A stretch of DNA of 64,000 bases from Mya arenaria. Its lineage: Eukaryota > Mollusca > Bivalvia > Myida > Myidae. The stretch lies in assembly GCF_026914265.1 (NCBI RefSeq), contig NC_069132.1, forward strand, positions 33,102,932 through 33,166,931, given 5' to 3'. The position numbers were made by a program, and so were the translations under genes. Positions 51,401 through 61,189 of the stretch are shown here, in pieces. The notes under the pieces were generated by a model. The model was given only the letters and a program-made list of their open reading frames with translations, searched no databases and was not told the DNA's origin. The first letter of the stretch is position 1; each line of letters opens with the position of its first letter.

Positions 51401-53067
51401 GCACATGTGCCATAATGGTGTGGACAAATGTACCATAATGGTGTATGCACATGTACCATAATGGTGTGGGCAAATGTACCATAATGGTGTATGCACATGT
51501 ACCATAATGGTGTGGGCAAATGTACCATAATGGTGTATGCACATGTACCATAATGGTGAAGGCACATGTACCATAATGGTGAAGGCACATGTACAATAAT
51601 GGTGTATGCACATGTACCATAATGATGAAGGCACATGTACAATAATGGTGTATGCACATGTACCATAATGGTGAAGGCACATGTACAATAATGGTGTAGG
51701 CACATGTACCATAATGGTGAAGCACATGTACAATAATGGTGTAGGCACATGTACCATAATGGTGAAGGCACATGTACAATAATGGTGTATGCACATGTAC
51801 CATAATGGTGAAGGCACATGTACAATAATGGTGTAGGCACATGTACCATAATGGTGTATGCACATGTACAATAATGGTGTAGGCACATGTACCATAATGG
51901 TGAAGGCACATGTACAATAATGGTGTATGCACATGTACCATAATGGTGAAGGCACATGTACAATAATGGTGTAGGCACATGTACCATAATGGTGAAGGCA
52001 CATGTACCATAATGGTGTATGCACATGTACCATAATGGTGTATGCACATGTACCATAATGGTGAAGGCACATGTACTACAATGGTGTGGGCAAATGAATC
52101 ATAATGTGTGGCACATGTACCATAATGGTTACTAAACCTGTACCCTAATGGTGGGTGCACATGTACCATAATGGTGAGTGCACATGTACCATACTGGTGA
52201 GGGCATATATACCATAATGGTAAGTGCACATGTACCATAATGTTGAGTGCACATGTACTATAATGTTGAGTGCACATATACCATAATGGTGAATGCACAA
52301 GTACCATAATGGTAAGGGCATATGTACCATAGTTGTGAGGGCACATGAATCATAACTTTGAGTGCACATGAACCCTAATGGTGAGGGCATATGCACCATA
52401 ATGTGGAGTGCACAAGTGCCATAATGGTGAGTGCACATGTACCATAATGTTGAGTGCACATGTGCCATAATGGTGAGGGCATATGCGCCATATGGGTGTC
52501 GGCTCATGCACCATAATTGTGTAGGCACATGTACCATAATGATGAGAGCATATCGAGGGGTAAAAGCGAAAAAGGTTCTAAGTGACATTAAATAAAGAAG
52601 CAGATAGAACCTTTTCGCTTTCACCCCTCAATATGCAACATAATGGTGTGGGCACTTGTTCCATAATGGTGAGGGCATATGCACCATAATGTTGAGTGTG
52701 CATGTACCATAATGATGAGGGCAATTTAACCATGATGGTGTAGGCACATGCACCATAATTGTGTAGGCACATTTACCATTATGGTGAGGACACATGTACC
52801 ATTATTTTGTAGCCTTTTTTGTAGGCACACATTCCATAATGGTGTGCACATTTGTACCAGTATTGTGAGGGCAATTTACCATAATGGTGTGGGTACCTGT
52901 AAGTAAAGTAATGGCTTAACAAATTCTTATTATGATGTAACCCATTTCCTTATCCTTTTTTTCGTTTTAATAAACTTTCATTTTTTCTGTATATTGGTAT
53001 AGGGTCAAGGAAACGAAAATTCCCCAGTGATCCAGATGATAACATATCTGACACCGCCATGACCTGA
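39443..53067 (+). CDS. STYX: Serine/threonine/tyrosine-interacting protein (pseudophosphatase)
   Basis: Catalytically inactive dual-specificity phosphatase-like protein. In vertebrates it binds ERK1/2 and FBXW7. Exons: 39443-39493, 41179-41211, 41552-41605, 42283-42380, 43203-43263, 44680-44756, 45609-45659, 46427-46499, 47861-47921, 53003-53067. Phases agree, giving 207 residues. Family blocks include YGMRREMQEIVPGLFLGPYA, RGITHIVCIRQNIEANFIRA, YLILDIADTFTENIIRFMSQ, GGKVLIHGNGGISRS, RRRFCINPNEAFFQQL and EYEALCNAR. The signature loop reads HGNGGISR: glycine (residue 118) replaces the catalytic cysteine of HCxxGxxR, as in vertebrate STYX, so loss of catalysis is ancestral. The acceptor at 44679 was chosen over 44695 because it keeps the family length. 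The C-terminal tail (GSRKRKFPSDPDDNISDTAM) is short and comes from an exon isolated behind a 4.6-kb minisatellite. Confidence 0.95.
39985..40885. repeat. Tandem repeat with nuclear-receptor-like palindromes, STYX intron 1
   Basis: Five to six diverged units of roughly 110-190 bp with blocks CATCAAACTTGACATGGAGG, GACCAGTAGATGACCCCTA and GGTCAAGGTCACAGTGACCT. The last block contains AGGTCANNNTGACCT, the consensus estrogen-response-element geometry. It is perfect in both half-sites at 40096-40110, 40279-40293 and 40415-40429, and imperfect at 40542-40556. AGGTCAAGGTCA direct repeats also occur (40409-40420). The repeat lies inside STYX intron 1. Confidence 0.85.
41700..42010. repeat. Two-copy direct repeat in STYX intron 3
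   Basis: ATTGATGACAAGCTATAGTA, then TTGGGCTTGTTCATCCAAAAGTCT (about 41762-41810), recurs as ATTGATGACAAGCACTTGGG, then TTAGGCTTTTTCATCGAAAAGTCT (about 41960-42013). Ends are unresolved. Confidence 0.6.
42940..43203 (+). repeat. ~78-bp tandem array abutting the STYX exon 5 acceptor
   Basis: Three diverged units share TTCTGATGAATTTAGGGTAG, GATTGAATTCATAGAAGGTC and TGTTCAAAC. The AGGGT word occurs at 42964, 43045 and 43120. The real splice AG is at 43201, so spacings are 81, 75 and 81. The final partial unit, TTCTGATCC AG|GTAC, is the true acceptor. Confidence 0.75.
43940..44015 (+). mobile_element. SINE-head fragment
   Basis: GATCTACTGGTTTAGGTGTC, then TTGCCTCTCACAGGTTGTAG and GTATTGGCC, resembles the tRNA-like head of the SINEs at 22900 and 45435 (TGGTTTAGGTG as A box). 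The fragment is short and degenerate. Confidence 0.4.
44022..44617. mobile_element. Inverted-end repeat element with internal 164-bp duplication
   Basis: Left tip AGCTCGACTATTTGAAGG and right part GGCTGAATAGTCGAGTGCGC are inverted relatives. Inside, CCTCAAATATTTTCAAAGTC, then CATTGACATATGGCTTTGAA, recurs at 44121 and 44285 (period 164), with a partial third copy near 44445. No intact frame is seen. It lies in STYX intron 5, ending just before exon 6. Confidence 0.7.
45435..45550 (-). mobile_element. tRNA-derived SINE, minus strand
   Basis: Read on the minus strand: GTCCAGAGGTAAAGGTATCC, then a B-box-like GGTCCCAAGCTCAATCCCC, then GGGGCACTTTCTCTTGGCCC and CTTAAAAACTA. The body matches the SINE at 22900-23040. 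It is in STYX intron 6. Confidence 0.65.
46690..47440. other. Higher-GC segment of unknown origin in STYX intron 8
   Basis: Base composition looks more coding-like than the flanks (for example 46780-46930 and 47220-47300), but no frame stays open convincingly on either strand. It may be a decayed transposon or gene fragment. I recognise no domain. Confidence 0.3.
48275..52900. repeat. 4.6-kb minisatellite of 23-bp units in the last STYX intron
   Basis: About 200 units of ACCATAATGGTGTAGGCACA followed by TGT; common variants replace TGTAGG by TGAAGG, TGTATG, TGTGGG or TGTGTG. The unit contains two palindromes, ACCATAATGGT and ACATGT. Because 23 is not a multiple of 3 and the minus strand of the unit has no stop in any phase, a frame of 1,129 codons stays open on the minus strand. 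It cycles HHYGTCA / TIMVHV / PLWYMCL every 23 residues. The core (48950-52080) is most regular and the edges decay. A tiny MITE sits at 52550-52634. Confidence 0.98.
52550..52634. mobile_element. 77-bp near-fully palindromic mini-MITE / hairpin
   Basis: The left arm GAGGGGTAAAAGCGAAAAAG, then GTTCTA (to 52580), pairs with TAGAACCTTTTCGCTTTCAC, then CCCTC (52605-52629), around a 24-base loop. ATAT flanks both ends (52550-52553 and 52631-52634). It interrupts a minisatellite unit whose other copies read GCATATGC there, so insertion with ATAT duplication is well supported. The fold is also of pre-miRNA size. Confidence 0.85.
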
Positions 53068-54839
53068 GGCGTACAATCCTTATTTGTGGACCATGAACGA
53101 TGGAAACTCATCGTAAAAGAAAATGCCAGTTCTGAGCATATAAATGGTTTCTGAAGCTTGGACTTAACATGATTAAAGTCATGTGTGACTGGAAATGGGA
53201 AATATATTCTTACATTCTTGTAACCAAGAAGGTGAAGAAAAACTGGTGTTAAACAGTTAAAAATTGCATTTGTTTCTCCTTGTTTTGATGCATAAATTGT
53301 CTTTACTGCGGAACTTTCACAGGGCAGCTGTTTTCACCAAAGAATGGAATGCTTGATCCTGTGTGTATTCAATATGCAAAGCAATTTTGTTTTGATTATG
53401 GTTTTATGAGTGTGGATTAAACAATGATCAGGAATTATGAAAAATTGATTGCTTATCACTGAGGATGCTCTTAAACAATTGCATAATCATATAATGTGTC
53501 TAAATTCACTAAAATATGAGATAAGCAGTCAAACATTGAAACTAATAACAGTATTTTACCTAATCTAACATCTCTCACAGAAAAGTTGATTTTTAAATAC
53601 ATCCATCTTCACGTTTTTGGACATTCTTTGTATATTTTTTTACCAATTTTTAGTACAGTATTTTAAATATAAATGCAGCATGTGATTATTTTGACTTTTA
53701 ATTTGGATTATACAAGCGATCATTAATCAAAATCGGTCTTCCAATTATATCATATGATCGATGATTTAGGACCAAGTTTTAATCCCCTGTTTTGACATTC
53801 AGTTTTGAACTCACCATCATGAAAGTTGCCATATATGCCTGCAGATTTCAGTGTTCTTGTTTTATCCATTCCATAGTATGATTAACCAGACGAGGAATTA
53901 CTTGAATTAGATATGCAATTATCCTGTATATACCAGTTGTTTGTTTTGACTTGGGGCTTATTTCATTATTTTTTTTTTAATATAACAGGTTTAAGATCTT
54001 TAAACAATTTTAGACTCGATTGCTCAGTATACAATTATGTGGGTTTCACAGAATTATCTTTTCAGTAATTTGGCTTTAAATTGTATTTGATACACCTAGA
54101 TGAAGACAACTAAGAATAAATGTCAAACAATTAATATCCATATAAGCTTATTATATAAATCTCAAAATTTTCATTATTAATTAGATTAACCCTTATTACA
54201 GGTTTAAGATAGCTGATAAATTATCCCTTGATTTTCAAAAAGACAGATTTGACAGATCATTCCTTTTCAGTATTTCGAACGGTGTTAAAACCATACCATA
54301 ATGTTGACAGTGTTGTACATGATAAACCTATTTGGTTCAATGTTACTTTTGACATTTTGTTGACTTAGGCTTTTATGCTGTACTGTTCATGAAAACATAC
54401 ACATTAATTCATGATTGTTTGTTTTGTTTTGAACCAGAAATCATTTGTGGTACTATGTTTGTTGATTTGTATAATACATGTAGTTGGAGGGGTTGTGTGT
54501 GTGATTATTGTCAGAAACATTATTAAAAATATTCTGTTCAGTCATATGACATAATTAAAATATTTAGACAATTATTGTTTAAACCAACCAATCTTCCGAA
54601 CCATATTACTCAAAACTATTTAAAACAGCAGCTGTATAACCCATTACTTGTTGATATGTGCATTATCATTTGAAATGAACCTCACATGCATCAATACTGT
54701 ATTGTTTACATTTTTGCTGGGATTCATATAAATAGTCACACTTCTTCTCCCAGAGTTCCTTCAACCAACACCTTGTTCATTCAATGTACATTTGTATTTA
54801 ATTTATGTTGAAGTTTGTTTTCATACATTTTGCAATAAA
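53068..54839 (+). other. STYX 3' UTR with poly(A) signal
   Basis: AT-rich, no coding potential. AATAAA at 54834-54839 is the best poly(A) candidate and would give a 1.77-kb 3' UTR. No repeat is recognised. Confidence 0.55.
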
Positions 54840-54979
54840 GAATTTTAAAACTAAACATGTTTCAATTTATATTACTAGTATGCAACTTTCAACTATGTGT
54901 TAAATTGAACAAGAGATTCTATTGAACAAGAGATTCTTTACAAACATATCAAAAAGTAACTTTGGATGTCTACCTTTTA

Positions 54980-55680
54980 GGCCCGAAACCAGGGGCGGAT
55001 CCAGGATTGGATGTCAGAGGGGGTGTAACTTTGGCCCAATTGGGGCGTCGCTTTTTGATTTGCACCCATCCCTAAATGATAATGTTCTAATCATTTTTGG
55101 TCTTGAAAATATATTTTTTGATATTCATTGTTTTTTTGTTTTTTTTTTGTTTTTTTTTTTGGGGGGGGGGGTGACAATTAGGTTTGGGTCTTGTCAACGT
55201 AACTGCCGCCTGTGGGCTCAATTAGTCCCTAACCCCATTTTCGGATTTTAAAATAAAGAGGCACACATGTGCACCTCATCAAGACAGTGTGCATGATCCG
55301 ACCACTACCCTCTAAGGCCATGGCCACACAAAGGGTTAAATGTCATACAGCCATTTGTGTCAGCTCATAAGTCCCTAACCCCATAATGGACATCAAAATA
55401 TTAAACTAGGCACAAATGTGCACCTCGTCAGGCCAATGTGCAGATTGCATGTTTCGTCCACTCATCATTTAGGTCAAGGTCAAGGCCACACAGAGGGTTA
55501 AATGTTATATAGCCATTTGTGTTGGCTCATTAGCCCTAATCACATGATGGACTTGAAAATAACTAGCCACGATATCACTGCATCAAGCGATGTGAAGAGT
55601 GCATGTTTCACTTTACAGTCACTTAGGTCAAGGTCATTCTAATGGGTCAGCCTAAGTTTTGTTTTACCTAAATAATATAA
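54980..55680. repeat. Degenerate repeat, ~170-bp units, with poly-T/poly-G tract
   Basis: From 55260, three diverged units share TGTGCACCTCATCAAGACA, AGGTCAAGGTCAAGGCCACA, CAGAGGGTTAAATG and AGCCATTTGTGTTGGCTCAT. The TTAGGTCAAGGTCA motif resembles that in the 40-kb repeat. A T-run then G-run is at 55126-55171. Confidence 0.7.
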
Positions 55681-56139
55681 TGGCTTGAAGGATTTTACAA
55701 TAACATCTATATTTGGTTACCTAAATATTTCCCACAACGCCTGTATATTTCATTGTGTTTCTTCTAAGTAACACATAGGGATTCATGCACATACAATTTT
55801 TCAACATTCCAATGATAAACCTTAAAAAAATGAAAAACTAATACATTAAGACCAGAGTTGTCTCCCATATGAGTTGAGTAATTATTACGTGCTATCAATG
55901 TTGCAGCAGGAAACGCATCGATTGATGAAAATACTTTTTCAATGCAATGGTCCTGCTTTTATTTTATCCAATACTTATAATCAATACCAGCCATATCGAT
56001 ATATGCACTGGATTAACAATCCAAATCAATACCAAGTTTACTTTACATTATAATCATTTAATTATTTAGGCTTAATACATTGCAAGATATATCATTATGG
56101 AACGCCGCAAGACCTACATGTACAACTAACCTCTTCGAT
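55681..56139. other. Gap with nothing recognised
   Basis: AT-rich sequence without a convincing gene or repeat. Confidence 0.4.
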
Positions 56140-56199
56140 CATGTATAAGTCGCTCGATCAGGCTGACCGGTTGAAATGTCAATATTTTACTAGTGTCTG

Positions 56200-56404
56200 T
56201 GCAAATATAATCAGTGGTCAGAAAAAAATTACAGTACGTTTCTGTGGTCGGGGCCTACAAGTTTCCCTCTCATTGAAGTGCGATATGATATTTTATCAGC
56301 ATTCTTTTATCACCCTTTTCAGACATTTACACAAGATTTGGCTCATTCCAAGACAAAAAATTAAAAGTTGTCAAAACGGTCAATCTGTGAGAGTGTAGCT
56401 TTAA
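56200..56404 (+). mobile_element. Single end of the TTAA MITE family
   Basis: The stretch 56281-56404 (ATTTTATCAGCATTCTTTTA ... CATTCCAAGACAAAAAATTA ... GTCAATCTGTGAGAGTGTAG, CTTTAA) matches the right arm of the element at 5989-6354. It ends in TTAA in the same way. No clear inverted partner remains. Confidence 0.7.
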
Positions 56405-56639
56405 ACTGTTCATGAAACATGCCCTGTGTAACAAGGATTTGTGCCGTCGGCGTAGTATGGTAGACATATAGACATGGACCTTGTCAGGCGTCGTCACCTA
56501 CTTAACATGGTAGGCATTGGTCATATACTGTCCAGCGTGGTCATCCATCAGTTCGTCGGCATCATCTTCCCTGTCCGTCCGTGACTTCACACTCTCTTGA
56601 CCACTCTCTAGAGGATGAGAATCCAAAATAAAACTGTGG

Positions 56640-56980
56640 CTTCATGACAGCCAGCCAGACAGACTGATAGAATTGTTTATTGTATACGTGTATAAAACAG
56701 TTTCATGACATAAAATAATATTTATCACAATATGTACTTACATAGTCGGAATGATACATGGCATAAACATAGGAGAAATAATACAGTAACACAAATATAA
56801 ATCAATGTAGAAGTGATGCAGACTCTGCGAAAAGGAGTCAACTTGGAATATTCATTATGGCAAAATATTATGTCTCGTAAACATTATGACACAAATGCTT
56901 TGGATATAAATTCACTTTAATTTCTGATGATACCTGTTTGTTTTTGACTGTATCAATTCAATAAAGATTCAAGATTCAAC
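56640..56980. mobile_element. Probable retroelement 3' tail
   Basis: The segment ends with TCAATTCAATAAAGATTCAAGATTCAAC, a short tandem tail typical of non-LTR element 3' ends. No protein remnant is readable upstream, so only the tail supports the call. Confidence 0.35.
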
Positions 56981-57079
56981 ACATTTGTTCAAGTGACACT
57001 CTTTTTCAAAGTCAATACATACAACTGTTTAACAAACATACATTTTGAGTGATAAACCTTTAACTACTTACAATATAAT

Positions 57080-57375
57080 GCCTTCATGGAAAATATTAGT
57101 AACTGATATCAAGATTGCAACCATGTAATAGCTGAATCCGCAAAAATATTAAATGATCGGTGAGTGCTAAAAGATTTACTGTGATCTACTATCGTCTCAT
57201 AAGGTAGAAAGACCGTGTTTTCTGCACCTTTCTTTCAAATTAAACTCGGTATCCTTCTTGCAAACCATGGTTTTCGACATTTATTCATCCTTTTTGGTAT
57301 ACACATGTATTAAAACAATTGTAGTAACTGTGGTAAATCTTTTTTAAAGAGTGCATCTTTAAGTAATTTGAACAC
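57080..57375 (-). repeat. Dispersed repeat, copy 1 (inverted)
   Basis: The reverse complement of this stretch matches 58608-58885 and 63312-63545. Shared blocks, read on the minus strand: GAAAGAAAGGTGCAGAAAAC, ACGGTCTTTCTACCTTATGAGACGATAGTAGATCACAGTAAATCTTTTA (in part) and AGCTATTACATGG. No frame is conserved. Confidence 0.8.
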
Positions 57376-58607
57376 AAACGTCTTCCTTTTTCCTTGATCG
57401 AAATATTAATTCAAGTATACATACATACAACGCTTCCACAAAATGTTTTAATGTGAGACACGGTAGATATATTATGACCACTATTATTTTACACATTAAA
57501 TTTGTATTAAAATTGTTAAATTAACATTGAGGATGGAAAACAAGCGTTAAAGAAAATATTTATATACAATTATTCACGTTTTGAAAAATATAAACTTTAT
57601 TGATTTCAGGAGATTGGTTCAGGTAGTACTTCAGTACTAAGGTGGATTAGTTTGACGGGACACTAGTAACATGATTTCCTCGTGTTTTTGTGGGTATATG
57701 GGGAAAACGCTTTTGTTTTCGTCACTCGAGGTTTTGTATTTGATGAAATAAGAAGTTATTTTGAAATGTCTGAAAGCGAAGATATAAATTTGATAACATT
57801 TTCCGCCCATCCCATCCCTATTTTCAGGTTGATTTTCCTGTTACATGTGCTCTATTTACATGTATATTTATTTTCATTTACAGATTTCCACTGTTTGATT
57901 GCCTAACATTAGTTAGTAACGTATTTGTTACTTTTATGATTTAAGATTTACCGTATGTTTAGTTTCGTTGCAGTTGTTTCATGATGTTTTCTAAGATACC
58001 TGTCCAGTCATTATTGATGTTGCTGAGTCTAAAGACGGACGTGGCCACGATTGACCAAGGTTACGATCCAGATGTGCTCAGACGCTTTAACCAATCTTCC
58101 AGCATCCAAATACTGCATTTTCCTGTGTACATGTTCACCAAATACATTGCCAATTCCTAAACTGTTTGTGTTGTTGTATTTTGAGATTAGTGAATAATTA
58201 GTTTACCCACGTATTGAGTGAGTAAGTTGCATTTGTCACGAGCAGAGACATATCATATGACAAACATGTACTTTGTAAACAATTACAATTTATGAAGATA
58301 AAGAGTTAAATTTTTAACTTAGAGTTAAATTGATAACGAATAAACTTGCTTAGTACTGGCTTTAAGTTTTCATTTTGCTTGACATTCAGGCTGTGTGACG
58401 ATATAAATCAATACATGAAAGGGTTGAACAGAAAAACAAACCATTTTGTATGAAAATCATAGTTTCGAGTGGTTGCTGAACCTTTTCAGAAGAGGCAAAC
58501 AATCATCGGACCATTTTATTTATTCTTCGTTTCAGATGAGTTATTAGTTACCCATGTTATTTTGAGCATAATATTTGTGCATTTCTAGTGGATGGCAACT
58601 GATGTCC
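57376..58607. other. Gap with nothing recognised
   Basis: AT-rich sequence between inverted copies 1 and 2 of a dispersed repeat. Short open frames exist (for example near 57682-57906), but composition and length do not support a gene. Confidence 0.4.
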
Positions 58608-58885
58608 ATTCTTAAAGATGCATTCAGATAACTCCCAAATAAGTTTTAACACATTTAATACAATTGTTTTAGTATACCAAACTGATGAACAAATGTCGAA
58701 AACAACGGTGCTCATGAAGGAAACAGAGTTTCATTTGAAAGAAATGTGCAGAAAAAAACGGTATTGCTACCTTGTGAGACAATAATAGATCGCAGTAAAT
58801 CTTTAGCATTCACTAACCATTTCATGTTTTTGCTTTTTCAGCTATTAAATACAAGGTTACAATTGTGTTATCAGTAATTCATATT
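58608..58885 (+). repeat. Dispersed repeat, copy 2
   Basis: Starts TTAAAGATGCATTCAGATAA and ends AGCTATTAAATACAAGGTTA, then CAATTGTGTTATCAGTAATT. The middle has CATGAAGGAAACAGAGTTTC and GATCGCAGTAAATCTTTAGC. It is in inverted orientation to copy 1, 1.2 kb away. Confidence 0.8.
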
Positions 58886-59176
58886 TTCCATAAACTGCAT
58901 TGTAGTTTATCACTTAAAATTTATGTTTGTTATATATATGTGTATGCATTGATTTTGAATAAATGAAATCTGAGTTTCACTTTAAAATATTTCTTTCATT
59001 CATAATGATTATAAATAAATAAAACATTTTTTTCAAATAAATGAATGGTTGTAAAAGTGTTGTGAAAATACAAATCAACTACAATAAATAAATGCAAGAT
59101 GGAATTATGTAGAGATCAATTGCACAGCACCCTGATAATCTGAAGGTATTGGACGTTACATGTACTTTCATCTTAC

Positions 59177-61132
59177 TTAAAGCATATCTAAACAGTAACA
59201 TATTGGTTTGAGTTTTACTCCATCAACACAATGGGATTGGTTTCCGTATCTGTTGAGGCGAACTGGGTCCCCCACAACTGTCATTTTGTCTTCTTGGTTC
59301 CCGGCCTTGAACGCCATATAGTCCACTATCCCCTCAAAAAAGGCCGGACCGGGGTTGGTGAAAAAGAACAGACTATAGCGCCCTGTTCCACTGTCTATAT
59401 CGGGCGATGAGTGAAACAATTTATTGAACCAGCTTGAAGACCGACCCAACTCTTTGTTCAAATTGCTGTCGTCCCTTTCCGAATACACAACCGTAGCTTC
59501 CGTAACATTTACAAGCACCATGTTCGAACACTTGTTAAGCTTTTTTGAAACCATCTCGTTCATGTATTTAACAAGAACCTTGGCTACATATTGCACTAAT
59601 GGGGAACTGGTTTCTACTAAAACTTTATCTTTGCATGTGCAAAACGCATCTTCCACTCCTGCGTCAATGCACGTGCGATCTAACGGAACTGGATGAAAGA
59701 CGTTACGTTTCACGAGATATTTTTTAGTTGGCACCATTTCTTGGTCCTGAAACGCACGACCGTATATGACGTCATAAACCGTCGTATAAATGTCAAAATG
59801 GGTAACGAGTCGTTTTGAATTTTCTCTAAGATGGGTGCGAAGTTTGGGGTATACTTTAGATACACTGTCTGGAACGTGAATCATTATCCACGGGTTGTTG
59901 TTTTCAGCGCGCCCTACGTGTGTTAAAGAAGCACCACCTATGCGAAATCCGTGGTCACTTAGCACTATGAATATAGTATTACTCATGTCGGTTTCGCTCA
60001 CCATCCACCTTAAGAATTCTAGAAAGGGTTCGTCTCCTCTACTTACGGACGAAAAGCTCTCATGTCCAACCTGATTTGACCACATAAAAGCGAATTTACG
60101 TTTACCGTTGTATTTCCGTAAAAATCCTTTTAAGTAATCCATTTGAATTTGGAAATGGTTTCTGTTTCCATAACAATCAGCCGTAGATTTACCAAGAGTT
60201 TTGCCAAACACCGCCTCGAAATCACTCATAGCCAACGTGTACGGTCGGAAGTAGAAATCCGTTGGGACTTTCTTAAACCCACTTTTAACGTAGTTGAAAG
60301 AAGATATATCTGGTCGGTCTTCTCCAAAAAAGGTTGCCATGGATTTAACTGGCGACTCGTTCCAGATAAACGGCATGTTGTCAGCGTGCATCTTAAGGTG
60401 TTCTACGTGTGGAAAGCTTGAGTGACTTTTCCCCGTCAGAAGAGGCACGATGTTTGGAAAAGTATTCTCTCCAACTTTCCGGTACCCTATTAAATCTTGG
60501 CAACGAAGTTTGTCACGTAAATATTCATATGACTTTGGCAAGTTTCTCAGCGCATGCGACCTTGACACTGAATCTATACCGAACATAACCACACTTGGTT
60601 TAGAGGCACTTTCTGCTTCTGTACTGTCGTAAGCTTTAGCATATTCATTGAAGAAAGGGTTAAAATGTGCCATATCGTACACCGTTTCGCTGGCATTATG
60701 TTTAATGCACGTGACACGGAATAAATGGCCGGGAATTGTAGTCGGAAGTATCAAGTTTTGACGCGAGAGCATTTGAAGTTCCATATCACCATCTAACCTC
60801 CGAATCACTCGATACCAGCACTCCAACGTCAATGGGTCGAGACCGTGTGTTTCCGCGAATGACGTGTTCATGTACATCTGCATGTCCGACCGAAAGTAGA
60901 ACAGCTCGTACTTCTCGTTACAAGGAAGTTGCCCCGGTTTTGTTAGAAATGGCCTCAGTGAAGCGTCCCAAGGATTTAATTCCGTGATGTTGCAGGGTTT
61001 GAATAAAACCGACGAAGAAGCTAAGAACATCCATTTTGTACACAGAAATAGCACCGATATAGTTAAAATAAATACTAAAACTTTAAAATATCGTCTCTTG
61101 AATGCCATAATGATCACGACAAATCTTATCAC
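59177..61132 (-). CDS. DUF229 family type II membrane protein (alkaline phosphatase-like fold)
   Basis: Intronless ORF of 651 residues. A second Met at codon 9 (61108-61106) begins MAFKRRYFKVLVFILTISVL and may be the real start. A membrane anchor at about residues 16-40, after basic residues, predicts a type II (Golgi/ER, lumenal) orientation. The large domain carries the alkaline-phosphatase/sulfatase-superfamily marks of DUF229: VVMFGIDSVSRSHALRNLP (~181-199, presumed metal ligand and nucleophile region), ENTFPNIVPLLTGK (~222-235), WSNQVGHESFSS (~351-362) and FIVLSDHGFRIGG (~388-400, metal-binding DHG), then HVGRAENNNPWIMIHVPD. Several N-glycosylation sequons are visible (NIT, NTS, NAS, NES, NVT). 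The substrate is unknown for the family. The lack of introns, unlike its neighbours, suggests a retrocopy or an intron-poor family expansion; the frame is intact. Confidence 0.9.
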   Translation of the reverse strand: MIRFVVIIMAFKRRYFKVLVFILTISVLFLCTKWMFLASSSVLFKPCNITELNPWDASLRPFLTKPGQLPCNEKYELFYFRSDMQMYMNTSFAETHGLDPLTLECWYRVIRRLDGDMELQMLSRQNLILPTTIPGHLFRVTCIKHNASETVYDMAHFNPFFNEYAKAYDSTEAESASKPSVVMFGIDSVSRSHALRNLPKSYEYLRDKLRCQDLIGYRKVGENTFPNIVPLLTGKSHSSFPHVEHLKMHADNMPFIWNESPVKSMATFFGEDRPDISSFNYVKSGFKKVPTDFYFRPYTLAMSDFEAVFGKTLGKSTADCYGNRNHFQIQMDYLKGFLRKYNGKRKFAFMWSNQVGHESFSSVSRGDEPFLEFLRWMVSETDMSNTIFIVLSDHGFRIGGASLTHVGRAENNNPWIMIHVPDSVSKVYPKLRTHLRENSKRLVTHFDIYTTVYDVIYGRAFQDQEMVPTKKYLVKRNVFHPVPLDRTCIDAGVEDAFCTCKDKVLVETSSPLVQYVAKVLVKYMNEMVSKKLNKCSNMVLVNVTEATVVYSERDDSNLNKELGRSSSWFNKLFHSSPDIDSGTGRYSLFFFTNPGPAFFEGIVDYMAFKAGNQEDKMTVVGDPVRLNRYGNQSHCVDGVKLKPICYCLDML

Positions 61133-61189
61133 TAAATATGGTCAAATTCGTAATCCACCAATAGTTCGGTTTAAAGTGGTTTATATCCG

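Noticed and set aside
48957-52346. Minus-strand open frame of 1,129 codons (and several nested frames over 48361-52772)
   Set aside because: It is the 23-bp minisatellite read on the minus strand. All three phases of the unit lack stops, so openness is automatic. No domain, no biased codon use and no gene context support it.
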